A stretch of 64,000 nt of DNA from Hyalella azteca (Eukaryota; Arthropoda; Malacostraca; Amphipoda; Hyalellidae): contig NW_025932576.1 of assembly GCF_000764305.2 (NCBI RefSeq), positions 1 through 64,000 on the forward strand, read 5' to 3'. Positions 1 to 9,853 of this stretch are shown one piece after another. The number at the start of each line of letters is the position of its first letter. Positions within the stretch are counted from its first letter, which is position 1. The notes beneath the pieces were generated by a model. It did not search any database. It was not told the DNA's origin and saw only the letters and a program-made list of their open reading frames with translations. The translations under genes and the position numbers were made by a program.

Positions 1-254
1 CGTATCGGCTCATGACCGCCCGCTTGGCCTCTCCATAGCTCATCTTTTGTCTCGTTTGTGTTGCAATTATTTCTTCTTCCATCTTGTAGAAATGGCATGT
101 GTTAGAGCTGGCAGGATGTGGTAATTTGCAGTTGGAGCACTTGGCGGGATACGTGCACGGAAGGTCGTGTTGTTCCCGCGCACAGTTGACGCACGTGCTG
201 GTCTGCTGGCGACAGGACGGAGCACCATGTCTAAAAACTTGGCACTTGAAGCGT
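1..254 (-). pseudogene. LINE ORF1 (gag-like) C-terminus with CCHC zinc knuckles, partial
   Basis: Read on the minus strand, this stretch encodes Cys/His knuckles: FKCQ, then CVNC, then CSNC with downstream His and Cys. A short charged tail follows, containing MSYGEAKRAVMSRY, and runs off the left edge. This is the usual C-terminus of the nucleic-acid-binding ORF1 protein of I/Jockey-type LINEs, which coats the element RNA. The frame is open through all of it. It should follow the ORF1 body at 328-957, but a 22-bp tandem repeat (262-330) separates the two. The family call rests on motif layout only. Confidence 0.7.
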
Positions 255-261
255 AACTCAA

Positions 262-330
262 CCGGACGATGCGGCTTACCTGCGCGGACGATGCGGCTTA
301 CCTGCGCGGACGATGCGGCTTACTCAACCT
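262..330. repeat. 22-bp tandem repeat, about 3 copies
   Basis: The unit CGGACGATGCGGCTTACCTG plus CG is repeated about three times. It sits exactly where the LINE ORF1 frame should run from its basic linker into the first CCHC knuckle, so it breaks the reading frame. Confidence 0.8.
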
Positions 331-957
331 GCGCGGCTTAGGTATGTATTGTCGCACTTGGCACCGCGTCCAGCCAACCGCAACGTGCCCCGGGAGGTGA
401 CAGCCATCGAAAGTTAGGACATATACTGGGGTAGGTACTAATACTCCATGCTCCCTCTTTTTTGTACGGTACATTGCTTTTACTCCGCATTGGGACAGCT
501 CAGCCAGTAGGTCTTCGTCTGGGTAGTTTGGTCGATTGGGGTACCAGATGGTGCTGCGGCTCTCATTTAGCCTTTTGTGAGCGGCAACAGTCACTGGTAC
601 GCCAGCCAGGGACTTTATCGTCGTAATAGTTCTACTCTGTTGGTAGTTAGTAACTGCGACCAGAAGTGTTCCACTTCTGGTTTCGCTGATCTTTGTTGGT
701 TTGCCTTTCAGCGTATTTTCTATTTCTCGGTAAGCTGCTATTACATCTATGCTAGACAGATGGCAGCCGTTGTTAGCAGATATCGTATAGACTTTATTGT
801 ACTGTTTTTGGGGAGGTCCAGAGGGTTGGGGTTCATTTGAGTTTTCGTCCGAAAGACTGGGTCTCCAGTGAAGGCGGTTATTCCTTCGTTTGGGTCTTAC
901 AGTCTGTCCGTGGTTTCTGTTATATTCTTCCTTTCTGCTTGGTATATATGGTTGCAT
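328..957 (-). pseudogene. LINE ORF1 (gag-like) body, copy 1
   Basis: The minus-strand frame encodes about 210 residues: a basic Pro/Asn-rich N-terminal part (near MQPYIPSRKEEYNRN), a central region with the RSGTLLV and AGVPVTVAAH segments, and the VRQYIPKPRR linker that normally precedes a CFKC zinc knuckle. In this copy the knuckle is replaced by out-of-frame tandem-repeat sequence. Function by family: the RNA-binding chaperone ORF1 of a non-LTR retrotransposon. It is about 96% identical by eye to the copy at 1236-1919. Frame loss at the knuckle and no ORF2 nearby mean it is dead. Confidence 0.75.
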
Positions 958-1010
958 TGAAAGGTCTTTATATCCGACATCCTGCTCGGTCCTCCGGCTC
1001 GTAAGGGTCT

Positions 1011-1184
1011 ATACCCTATCGAAACTTTTATTCCTGTCAGCCGCTGGCACAAGGACGCCCCAAATTCTTGTTACGGTGTAAATTAGAAGCTCTATGTCCG
1101 CTTTAGGTTCCGGTTGCCGGAGCAAAATAAGCGCCGAAATGGAATCTTGTGAAATTACCCGTCGAGCTTGGGGCGATCGTGGGG
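1011..1184. other. Unassigned spacer between LINE copies
   Basis: This is single-copy sequence ending at the adapter. I see no gene or recognisable motif in it. Confidence 0.4.
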
Positions 1185-1222
1185 CTGTCTCTTATACACA
1201 TCTAGATGTGTATAAGAGACAG
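1185..1222. other. Nextera mate-pair junction adapter (artefact)
   Basis: The sequence is the Tn5 mosaic-end junction: CTGTCTCTTATACACATCT followed directly by its reverse complement. It is followed by one N at 1223. This is Illumina mate-pair circularisation adapter, not genomic DNA, and it marks an artificial join. Confidence 0.97.
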
Positions 1223-1223
1223 N

Positions 1224-2153
1224 GCACTTGAAGCACCTGCGCGGCTTAGGTATGTATTGTCGCACTTGGCACCGCGTCCAGCCGACCGCAACATGCCCCG
1301 GGAGGTGACAGCCGTCGAAAGTTAGGACATATACCGGGGTTGGTACTAATACTCCATGCTCCCTCCTTTTTGTACGGTACACTGCTTTTACTCCGTATTG
1401 GGACAGCTCAGCCAGTAGGTCTTCGTCTGGGTAGTTTGGTCGATTGGGGTACCAGATGGTGCCGCGGCTCTCATTTAGCCTTTCGTGAGCGGCAACAGTC
1501 ACTGGTACGCCGGCCAGAGACTTTATCGTCGTAATAGTTCTACTCTGTTGGTAGTTTGTAACTTCGACCAGAAGTGTTCCACTTCTGGTTTCGTTGATCT
1601 TCGTTGGTTTGCCTTTCAGCGTATTTTCTATTTCTCGGTTAGCTGCTATTACATCTATGCTAGACAGGTGGCAGCCGTTGTTAGCAGATATCGTATAGAA
1701 TTTATTGTACTGTTTTTGGGGAGGTCCAGAGGGTTGGGGTTCATTTGGGTTTTCGTCCGAAAGACTGGGTCTCCAGTGAAGGCGGTTATTCCTTCGTTTG
1801 GGTCTTACAGTCTGTCCGTGGTTTCTGTTATATTCTTCCTCTCTGCTCGGTATATATGGTTGCATTGTAAGGTCTTTATATCCGACATCCTGCTCGGTCC
1901 TCCGGCTCGTAAGGGTCTAGGAGGGCAGCTCTGTCGTTTTGGAGGTAGGAGAAGTCATGGTTGATTCCGTAGTGAGGGTCCGGGTCGTTTCCGTTGTTGT
2001 TGGGGTATCGAGTACAGGAGGCGCATTCAAAGAGTTCATTTCCGTTATCAAGATGTTTGCCTTCGTCCGATACGCTGAGCAGGCACCCAATTTAATGGCC
2101 TCCAACAAGGATCCCTGCTGTCGGGCACACGCAGTCCCGACGGGACCACTCAA
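1224..2153 (-). pseudogene. LINE ORF1 (gag-like), copy 2, with in-frame stop
   Basis: This minus-strand frame begins near 2153 with a Thr/Ser-rich N-terminal region. It is interrupted by one in-frame TAG at 1917-1919 and then continues in the same frame through the basic region, the RSGTLLV and AGVPVTVAAH segments and VRQYIPKPRRCFKC, where it ends at the N/adapter. It is therefore about 310 codons of ORF1 lacking its zinc-knuckle tail; the homologous tail lies at 1-254. By family it encodes the RNA-binding protein of an I/Jockey-type LINE. The stop could be a true mutation or a sequencing error. Confidence 0.75.
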
Positions 2154-2590
2154 ACGCTCGAATATAGCTCCGATTAATATTGTCCCGAGCTCAGCAGGTT
2201 GTGCACTTGACTAGTGTTGCAAGACGGGCGCCACTCCATCTGCGCGACGTTTAATTAAACAGCCCCCCGCCTGCCAGGGAGTCCCTCGGCTAACCCTTGC
2301 CACACGTGACTATTAAAGCTGGCGGGTCGGGTCTAGGTCCCCGTCATGGTTCGTCAAATCCAGCGAAAGGTCTTTGCGTATCTGAAAGAGAGCCAGGTCG
2401 TTACCAGAAGGGCGTTTTGCCATCTCTGTTAGTCTGGACTCTCCTCCCGAGCTGAGACCGCACAGCCTCGGGTCTCATCGGGACACGCAAGCCCCCCCCC
2501 CCACGACAAGGGCGAGATGGCACGGGAGGGCCGCCATCACAGTCATCGTCCGGTTGAGTTACGTATCATGACTATTGACTACACGGACGA
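2154..2590 (-). other. GC-rich segment upstream of LINE ORF1, probable LINE 5' region
   Basis: This is markedly more GC-rich than its surroundings, includes a C13 run near 2491-2503, and lies directly 5' of the ORF1 start on the minus strand. That is where an internal-promoter 5' UTR would be expected. Assignment is by position and composition only. Confidence 0.35.
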
Positions 2591-3731
2591 TATAATAGAA
2601 TTATTCATTGGTACATGACCAACAGATAATTTGTAAAAAATATGAAGCAACTACTCATTCTGTAGTCGTTATAAAAAGGTCAACGAATTTTCAGTTAAAA
2701 GCAATCTCCAACACGGAAGGTAATTAAATGTTAATCTCACCGGAGGCAGTGAGATTTGAAAACGGTAATTAAATGTTAGAAAATATCAATTCAATTAAGG
2801 AATGGAAAATAATTTTCCTACTTGAACATACATTAAATAACCTACTGAAGCGTACTAATTATATTTTCCCAGCTTTAATAACTTCTTTACATGTTTTAAA
2901 CCAATAACACTTGCACAAACGCTTGCTGCAGTGAATCCGCTTCTGGATCATTTCCATGAATCGCGGCGCTCATGACTGAATTAGATTCAATGAGGTAATT
3001 AATTACTACGTATCCCTCACCAGTAAACTTTTGGGACCAGAGGATAGAGTTAGGATTGTTATTGAAATCATTCTCCAATTGTTTCCTAATAATGTAAGAA
3101 ATAATGTTGACTCACGTGAAAAGACAGCATGGAAAACTCATTAGAGGGCAGCGGGTTTTCCAACCGATGGCGCTGAGGGTTGAAAACCCCGATTCCAACC
3201 GATGAGGGTACTATCCAGTCTTCTATACAAATTTTTTTCAAATACAGTGCCCAGTAGCTCCACTTTCAATACTATTCAATCATCTTTAGATTATTCTTCT
3301 CATAACGTTACTTTTAACTATCATAATTCATTGACCTGTAAATTATCTTATTCCGTACTGCGCTCATGGCCGTCTACGCTACACATTTTCCTGGTATGGC
3401 ATTTTGTGAAAAAAATGTATTGATAATATCTGTGAAATTAATAATTTTCTTATGCTCAAGCAACAACGTTTTCTTAATATTATTCGTCAAATAATTACTG
3501 AGCTTATTTCTCACGATATTCAACTGTGTTGTAATTTCGTGACTGCGAATGGTAGGAATAGTTTTGTTTGATATACAATTATTCATGATGCTCAGTAGGC
3601 GAACGGAGTCTTCAGTAGTTAAGGAAAATAAAATTTTTGTTCATATATTCAGTCGTCTTGCAATAATGTGTGTACGTATTCATTTGCGCATATGGTGCTA
3701 AAGCTATAATTCGAGAACTGATCTGCCGGTG
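2591..3731. other. AT-rich intergenic DNA with one weak exon candidate
   Basis: I see no repeat family and no confident gene. On the minus strand, 3088-2896 could be a terminal exon: a pyrimidine-rich TTCTTACATTATTAG acceptor-like site precedes about 63 open codons (SILWSQKFTGEGYVV and AIHGNDPEADSLQQAF) ending in a stop. The peptide looks protein-like, but I do not recognise it and see no partner exon. Confidence 0.25.
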
Positions 3732-4596
3732 TCCAGCATAGCAACGCGTAACAAGTCTATTCGTAGGACAACATAGACCTGATGAAAACATTGCTATGGA
3801 ATATTTTTTCTCAATTTCTTTGAGTGTATCGTTCAATGAATTTAGAAGACGAAGGCGGGTACGCAACCTCGACTTTCGTGTACGTAACCTTTCTTTTGCA
3901 GGATTAGGTAAACATAATTTAATTCTGCGTTGTCAGCTTTTATTAGACCATATTGACTTTTGTACGATTCTTAACAACCTGGCCACCTTATCGATTTCGC
4001 CCTAAACTTTCACGAGCACATGCCAGTTTCGAACCTTCCAACTCGTTGCTCCAATCTTCATCACCATAAGCTACTCGGCAAAAACGAGCTATTATTGGCC
4101 TGAACATACAAAAAAACTCCCTATTCTTTTATACGCTATTGACCGCTTTGCTTGCAATATTCCAGTAATGGTTTTCGTAGCCCCAGAAACAAATATGGTG
4201 TGCGAAATATGTTACTAAATCACTCGTTGGCATCCCCGAGGCTCCTTGCCACGTATACGACGATGCGTTTTTAAGATCGAGTCTATAGGGAAACGCGAGA
4301 AAAATGTATGAGTCCACCAAAAAGTTTAATTTTTTGTGTAGAAAAGTTTCTTTCCAAAAATTGAATGCCAATAGTAATACTGAGATATATGCAAGAGAAA
4401 CTAACTTCACTCATGAGACGCATCTGCTATGTTATATAATATATTTTTTTTACGATAATATTACATATAAATACACTAAGCCTATCTCTGTTCAATAACG
4501 ACTGTTGAATGTGGTTCAAAAATTATTTATGCCCGATTTGTTTGTAGAAGGAAAAATTTAAAGAATTTAGTAGCACTGAGATGCATTGCCATAAGG
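3732..4596 (+). repeat. Dispersed repeat family A, copy 1
   Basis: This matches 35655-37390 (copy 2, split by a solo LTR) over nearly its whole length, and 16875-17150 (copy 3) over its right part. A shared landmark is TGAGTGTATCGTTCAATGAA near 3822. There is no conserved long ORF. It appears to be a nonautonomous transposable element. Its right end is truncated by a hAT-like end at 4597. Confidence 0.7.
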
Positions 4597-4700
4597 CAGT
4601 GGTTCCCAAACTTTTTCAGGCTGGCGCCCCCTTTGGCTCCCTAGTGAATTTCTAGCGCCCCCCACGGACACATAAAAAACATACGCCTCTCTCTTGAAAT
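4597..4700 (+). mobile_element. hAT-type DNA transposon terminus (fragment)
   Basis: It begins CAGTGGTTCCCAAACTTTTT and continues into GGCGCCCCC-rich sequence, which is the standard 5' terminus of hAT (Charlie-like) elements. I found no matching GGGAACCACTG terminus downstream, so this is an isolated end. It has inserted at the 3' end of family A copy 1. Confidence 0.65.
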
Positions 4701-4819
4701 TTAATATGCTGAAATTTTACAAAATGAAGGTTAAACACAAATGTGTATTTCACAAATAGAACCCCATTTAGTGAACCAATATGTTTTTCAGCTGTTTTAA
4801 CTGTTTCAGCACTAGAAAC

Positions 4820-4990
4820 CTAGGACGTCTTGTGCGCGAATTTATGGCCGGACTCGTGACCGGTCTCAGGACCAATCTCCAAATTCAATAATCAAGTAAT
4901 ATCTCTCTAACTAATGAACGCAGCTCAATCAAACTTGCAACATGTACTCATCAGAACCTAACGATGATGTAGCATTGTTTTGAAGAATTA
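4820..4990 (+). repeat. Partial copy of the foldback repeat seen at 48131-48926
   Basis: It shares an ordered series of segments with the left arm of the 48-kb foldback: AATTTATGGCCGGACTCGTG, then ACCAATCTCCAAATTCA, then ATGAACGCAGCTCAATCAAA. Only one arm is present here. Confidence 0.6.
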
Positions 4991-5316
4991 TATATGGGGC
5001 TCAGTAAGTTCAGCTGTTTGCGCAGTACCAGCTAGATAAAAAGTCAGTGAGGTATAAACTTTCACCAAAAGTTAAGAATAGCCACTTGAACCGATCGGTA
5101 TTGTGAACAGATCTCCAAATAGTGGTTCTGATTGAGATGAAATACTCAATTGACTTTTGCCGAACGTGACCTGCAGTACCTATCATGGGTTGGTCGTTGG
5201 TAACTTTAATCAGGATTTTTTGTGCATATAGTTCATCCACGTAGCAACCGTTTCCCAAGTTTAAATAAAAATCACCTATGAGGTTTCAAGACAACGTACC
5301 CTGCCAATTCCGGTAG
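4991..5316 (-). other. 3' flank of the serine protease exon
   Basis: This lies downstream of the protease stop on the minus strand. An ATTAAA hexamer that could act as a poly(A) signal lies about 110 nt beyond the stop. The short open frame here has no recognisable similarity. Confidence 0.3.
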
Positions 5317-5576
5317 TTAATCACCGTCCGCCATGTGGGAAACAGGCAACGAGTCAGACTTTGCCTTCGACGAATATTGACCACCCTCAACCACGTTTTC
5401 TATCCACTCTTTGAAAGGATGGACAGCGGTATAAATGGTCACCGGCTGATCACAGCCCGCTCTGTCCACGGAGGCGGACTCCACGCCAGACACAGCCCAG
5501 CTCTCTTCAGCGTTCGGACCAAGGTTCTGCATGTACGGCCCTCCTGACGAACCTTCAACCAGCTTCTTGTTTTCTT
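5317..5576 (-). CDS. Terminal exon of an S1 (trypsin-like) serine protease homologue
   Basis: The minus-strand exon starts after an ATATCCAATCAG acceptor at 5577-5588 and ends at a TAA (5317-5319). It encodes the last ~85 residues of a chymotrypsin-fold protease. The GSSGGP motif holds the nucleophile Ser, a GVES and AGCDQP stretch holds the S1-pocket wall with its Cys, and IYTAVHPFKEWI is the C-terminal beta-strand and helix. Two hallmark residues are changed: the Asp before the catalytic Ser (normally GDSGGP) is Ser, and the Cys three residues earlier is Val, while its partner Cys in AGCDQP remains. That suggests a noncatalytic homologue, as is common among arthropod immune SPHs, or a decaying gene. 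A 20-residue tail follows the domain. Upstream exons with His and Asp were not found in the window, so this may be an orphan exon. Confidence 0.65.
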
Positions 5577-6260
5577 CTGATTGGATATCGTTAACGAACA
5601 ATAGTAATTAGTCAAATAACGCATATTAAAATGTAATGAACAATTCCAATATGGAAGAGTCGGAAGTAACTCTCATAGTTATTTGATTGCGCGGTTTATG
5701 GTGTATGACTAAGTAAAACCAACAAAGGGTAAAGAGAGAGGCATACGGGATGAATATAGCTATTCCAGTACAATTATTGCGGAGCGCAGCCGTGTACCAC
5801 CAATTTTGTGCACCAACCCAAATAAAAATTAAAGGTGGCGCATCGATGATTATAGATGGCGATGGTAGATTATAGGTGGCGTAACGGTGGGTGGCCACGC
5901 CAGCCAAAAATCACCATTGAAACGCTGATAAATCGAGAGGATGCGCCAGCATAGGTGGCACTCATCGATGAATCATCGATGATTTATTGGGTGCTATTCA
6001 TCGATGGCTTAGTGCTGTTTCACCACGCGTGGCCATCTATTAATAATTGATCAATAACCACCAATGAAATAGCGTTCGAAGTTTGAATTATTAAATATTT
6101 TAAGCTCCAGGCAGTAAAATAATTATTCCAAACGCTTCCGTCGTGCATTTTGTTTCAATTTGTTTATCTCGAAATTTGATCCCCAATTTCAATTTCGGCT
6201 CAAAATATGGAGGTCGGAGACGTCATACCACGTGACATTTGGGATTCTGAAATAGTTCCG
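5577..6260. other. Intergenic DNA with ATCGAT-rich short repeats (5835-6010)
   Basis: Between 5835 and 6010, short motifs around CATCGATGA and GGTGGCG recur irregularly, often as small palindromes. I see no coding exon with protease motifs upstream of the terminal exon. Confidence 0.4.
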
Positions 6261-6261
6261 T

Positions 6262-6366
6262 GAAGAGGCAGGGTGGATAGGGTTGCCTAGTGATTACAAC
6301 TAGGATTGTGAAGAGAGGCAGTTGAACACTGCAAAATTGGAGCAGCGAGTTACGTGTTCGAGATCA
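6262..6366 (+). mobile_element. tRNA-derived SINE, degenerate copy
   Basis: It shares the ATTGGAGCAGYGAGTT segment and a degraded B box (TGTTCGAGATC, 6354-6364) with the better copies at 46571 (plus) and 10449-10529 (minus). The A-box region is poorly preserved. Confidence 0.45.
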
Positions 6367-6549
6367 TAGAAAGCTGTCAAAATTTTGCGATGTTAAGAAA
6401 CGGTGGCAGGCCTACGGCCCAATGTACGCTGATATCGCTATTACTCTCTTAAAACGCATGAACTTTCTTCTTCAAATCAATACGAAATCGAACTTACTGT
6501 GCACAGACCGCATTAAATGCAAGAAAATTGTTGCCGATGACATTCCTCA

Positions 6550-6645
6550 TCGTCAAAGACTCGACCAAACTGACCTCGTGAGGTCGAATGTTTGTGCCGG
6601 CGGTTGTGCTGCAGGGGCGACTCACTTAATTATTAAACATCGGTA
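6550..6645 (+). repeat. Dispersed repeat family F, copy 1
   Basis: Its core CTCGTGAGGTCGAATGTTTG and the following GCCGGCG/TTGTGCT segment recur inverted at 17170-17255. It lies between family A and family B sequence in both places. Confidence 0.6.
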
Positions 6646-6889
6646 AAATTGTTGAATAAATACTTGAATTTTATGTCCTTGTGGCCCACATCATTGATAA
6701 CTAATATCGTTTTGGCTTAAAAAGTTTAATTTGTAATCAAACTGCCCATTGTCACATCGAATCTGTCAGTTGAGTGCAGTCAATGTGGATGATAACATGA
6801 AGTCAAATGTCAAAGCGGTTCACTGACACTAACTTCTAATATAGCAATCGTAGCAATTCAGTTACATTTACTCGATCTTTGTGCACACG

Positions 6890-7085
6890 GTGGTGGGTGT
6901 TGGATCATCAGCATTGAACTGCCTGTCGCCAATCCCTGTACTTTATTTGAGGAGGAAAAAAGCTGCAGTAACAATAATGATGATATTGTTGATGCATGCA
7001 TCAAGAAAGCTTAACTTATACTGCACGTCCAGCAACATTTTAACCTGCATATTTTATTGTCACCAACAACAGAGCGAATAAGACG
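6890..7085 (+). repeat. Dispersed repeat family G, copy 1
   Basis: AAAGCTGCAGTAACAATAAT and GATGCATGCATCAAGAAAG resemble 15425-15480 in order and spacing. The copies are diverged and have no coding potential. Confidence 0.4.
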
Positions 7086-7249
7086 TTCAGGGCATGATAA
7101 CAAATTTCAAAGTTCTGTTAATAAGTTTTAATTAAATTAAATTGTCATCTATGAAAAAAAAGTGCTGGGTTTCCAGCATTGTTCCAGGGTCATTTTTTGT
7201 AACGAAATGTTGACATTCTTTCAGATTGAATTTTTCTCAACTGAATTGA

Positions 7250-7640
7250 TTGAAAATTTGATGCCTTTTCATGGCCAAACGATTAATGGAAGGCACCAGT
7301 GCGACACTAGTGCCTCACGAGGCGGCGATTGTCTAATAAATCTAATGGAGGCGTGAAACCCTTGGTCAGAATTGCACACAGCGGATCCACTCGTTATAGA
7401 ACTAAACATAGTTCTTCTTAAAACATTTTTTTACCCACTTCGCTAAGGCGAACTGCCTTTCAAATTACTATTACTAACAATCTATTTCCTAATTTCAGAC
7501 AGAATATTGGAAAATTTATATTTCCTAATTTCATACAGAATTTCTGAAAATGTGCCACCTCTTCGCAACTACTGAATACTACGGTCAGATGAAGTATCTT
7601 CGAAGGCAGTTTTATCCCAGACTGAACTATTCTTACCACC
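7250..7640 (-). repeat. Dispersed repeat family B, degenerate copy (minus)
   Basis: It carries the landmarks of family B in reverse order: CATGGCCAAACGATT, a GAGGCGGCGATTG segment, CAACTACTGAATAC, and CCCAGACTGAACTATTCTTACC. The best copies are 24770-25640 (plus) and 29850-30520 (minus). Confidence 0.45.
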
Positions 7641-7674
7641 GCCATCACAGTAGTAGTAGTAGTAGGGGAGGTTT

Positions 7675-8146
7675 CTAGCGCTTCAGATCAGTGTAGTCTA
7701 TTTCGCGCCGAAGGTCCGATATTCGTTTTGCAGGGTCAGGCTTCTTCGTTGGTTTCAGGCTCGTGGCCTGATCCATCTGGTCTAGGGTGTATGCTTTTCT
7801 ATTTCCATGGCGCAGGTTCTATGCGTCTTCTGCTATTTCATCTCAACCAGTAACATGATGACACGAGTATGGTGCTTAGTCAGGGGTGTGGCTCTCTTCA
7901 GACCTATGTCATGGTACCGTGCCAGATATCCGGCAGCAGGTTACACTCGATTATATATCGTCTGAGATTGTCAGTCTCAAAGATGCTTCGGGGAACTTCT
8001 CTTAGCATCCTGGACAGCATTTCATTTGGGCTGAGAGCAGTGGTGTTGGGGTAGTAGTTTTGCCGAGTATCACTGTGGCTCAATGGATACTGATGACGTA
8101 CAAAAATCCGATGGCCAACAAACGAAGTGTTTCGATGATACGACAT
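7675..8146 (-). pseudogene. Decayed coding sequence of unknown family
   Basis: Two protein-like blocks lie in order on the minus strand. The first (8146-7904) contains SPNEMLSRMLREVPRSIFET and YIIECNLLPDIWHG, and ends close to a GT donor-like site. The second (about 7809-7675) contains AYTLDQMDQATSLKP and RISDLRREIDYTDLKR and ends in TAG. Stops and frame changes separate them, so there is no intact ORF. I do not recognise the family; a transposon-derived or retrogene origin is possible. Confidence 0.4.
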
Positions 8147-8310
8147 TCGAAATTGTCTTGCTCTAAAATTTCAACACATTTCATCTTCAACATAAAAAAT
8201 TTGACCGTGTTATTTCATTGTAACTTCTTATTTTTAATTATTGAAGTAAAATATTATGTTGGCTTCCTTTACTTGGCATATTATAATTTTCAGTACACAA
8301 CTATACCAAT
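8070..8310 (+). repeat. Dispersed repeat family C, copy 1
   Basis: It aligns with 9120-9350 through shared landmarks: ATGGATACTGMTGACGTA, AATTGTCTTGCTCYRAA and TTGGCTTCCTTYACTT. The copies are about 80% similar by eye. No ORF is conserved. Confidence 0.65.
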
Positions 8311-8392
8311 ATAACTGAAACTATAATAACAAAGTTCATAGTTCAGGTCGACGGTCGGCCCTGCCTCTGCCATCCTCTTGGACGAATAAATC

Positions 8393-8593
8393 GTTTTGGC
8401 ATCGTTTGCGCGACCGATAATATCGGATGATGGCGGGCATGTAGCTTCCTAATCTAGCAATGACGTTAAACAACGTTGAATTGCCGTTGATTCTGCCAAA
8501 CAACGTTGAATTGCCGTCGATAATATCGGATGATGGCGGGCATTGTCAAGGAATGAGTCTCAATGAAAACGTGACGTCATTTGATGAATTAAC
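8393..8593 (+). repeat. 201-bp segment duplicated at 9613-9815
   Basis: It runs from GTTTTGGCATCGTTTGCGCG to GATGAATTAAC and contains an internal repeat of AACAACGTTGAATTGCCGT. The second copy differs at roughly ten positions and is bounded on both sides by sequencing adapters. Confidence 0.85.
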
Positions 8594-9119
8594 TCTCGTG
8601 CAGTCGGTCAAAAAACGGGGTAGGGATAGGCAAATTACATTTATTATATTTAAGATGGAAAAATATCAGGCTGCTACGATAACAATGTTCATAACATGTA
8701 GAATATATGCCAATTTTCATGATAACTCAGTCAGTTACAGCAGTTAGCGATTCCCGTACAATATTTACTATTAACGAAGTCATCGATAGAAACGTTTCAC
8801 ATGCTCAGTAATTCTTTATGGACTACGGAACAAATCCTCCTGAAATTAATGAATTTTTATTTTAAAAATAGGTGAAGCTAAAAACTTAAGGAGGTGGAGA
8901 AAACGAAGGAGTTGGTGAGAAAAAGAATTTTTTGAATTCTTATTATTACAGGTGATTTAGATGGAGATTTAATAGTCTCCCCTAACCAAACGAAGTAGGG
9001 TACACTGCCCCCCGTTACCTGGGGGGGACCGATTATTTAATCGCTTAATATTTGCCAGACAATTTCTGTCTTCTCGCGTACCTACACATCATGAACGCAA
9101 GGTAATCTAGTCCCGCGTT
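8594..9119. other. Intergenic DNA, no gene seen
   Basis: This contains short A-rich and G-rich runs (for example CTGGGGGGGACC near 9020) but no conserved repeat or ORF that I can identify. Confidence 0.4.
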
Positions 9120-9350
9120 GACTCTCATCCATGGATACTGCTGACGTAGAAAAATTTGATGGCTAACTAATTAAGTTTATGCTAATGTTACATCTGGAAT
9201 TGTCTTGCTCCGAATTTCAACACATTTCAGTATCAGCTTAAAAACATTTGACCTTGATCTTTCATCGTAACTTCTCATGTTTAATTCATGAATTTAAATC
9301 TAATGTTGGCTTCCTTCACTTCGAGTATTTTAATTTTCAGAACATAATTA
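9120..9350 (+). repeat. Dispersed repeat family C, copy 2
   Basis: This is the partner of 8070-8310, in the same orientation about 1 kb apart. It could be an old tandem duplication. Confidence 0.65.
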
Positions 9351-9574
9351 GAACTTCGATCGTTCTCATACATCAAGCCACTTGTGCACTCGTATGCCAG
9401 CATCGCTTACATTCCCAGTTTTTAATTGAAATTCTACCGCAATCAACACAAGTGATCCTTAAAGCTATTAGGTTCCTTTAAAACCTACCTACTTTCTTCA
9501 AATTCTATGTGGCAAGAGTTGATGCATTGCAGCGTAGGCCGACTAACTATTACACGTAACGACCGATTGGGAAT

Positions 9575-9612
9575 CTGTCTCTTATACACATCTAGATGTG
9601 TATAAGAGACAG
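9575..9612. other. Nextera mate-pair junction adapter (artefact)
   Basis: A complete 38-nt mosaic-end junction, identical to 1185-1222. It marks the left edge of a chimeric insert. Confidence 0.97.
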
Positions 9613-9815
9613 GTTTTGGCATCGTTTGCGCGACCGATAATATCGGATGATGGCGGGTATGTAGCTTCCTAATCTAGCAATGACGTTAAACAACGTTGAA
9701 TTACCGTTGATTCAGCCAAACAACGTTGAATTACCGTCGATAATATCGGATGATGGCGGGCAATGTCGAAGAATGAGCCTCAGTGAAAACGCGACGTTAT
9801 TTGATGAATTAACAC
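9613..9815 (+). other. Adapter-bounded chimeric insert (second copy of 8393-8593)
   Basis: About 203 bp lie precisely between two complete junction adapters. This shows a stray mate-pair fragment built into the assembly. The sequence is genomic in origin but misplaced, and its differences from 8393-8593 imply another allele or repeat copy. Confidence 0.9.
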
Positions 9816-9853
9816 CTGTCTCTTATACACATCTAGATGTGTATAAGAGACAG
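9816..9853. other. Nextera mate-pair junction adapter (artefact)
   Basis: The third complete mosaic-end junction. Translated in the local frame it yields the well-known adapter peptide SYTHLDVYKRQ. Confidence 0.97.

Larger units (their letters stand above)
328..1919. repeat. 683-bp direct duplication of LINE ORF1 DNA (328-1010 and 1236-1919)
   Basis: Both copies start at the same CCTGCGCGGCTTA sequence and end at GGGTCTA. They differ by scattered substitutions only. A mate-pair adapter and a single N lie between them, so the tandem arrangement is probably an assembly join of two LINE copies and not a genomic tandem duplication. Confidence 0.75.
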
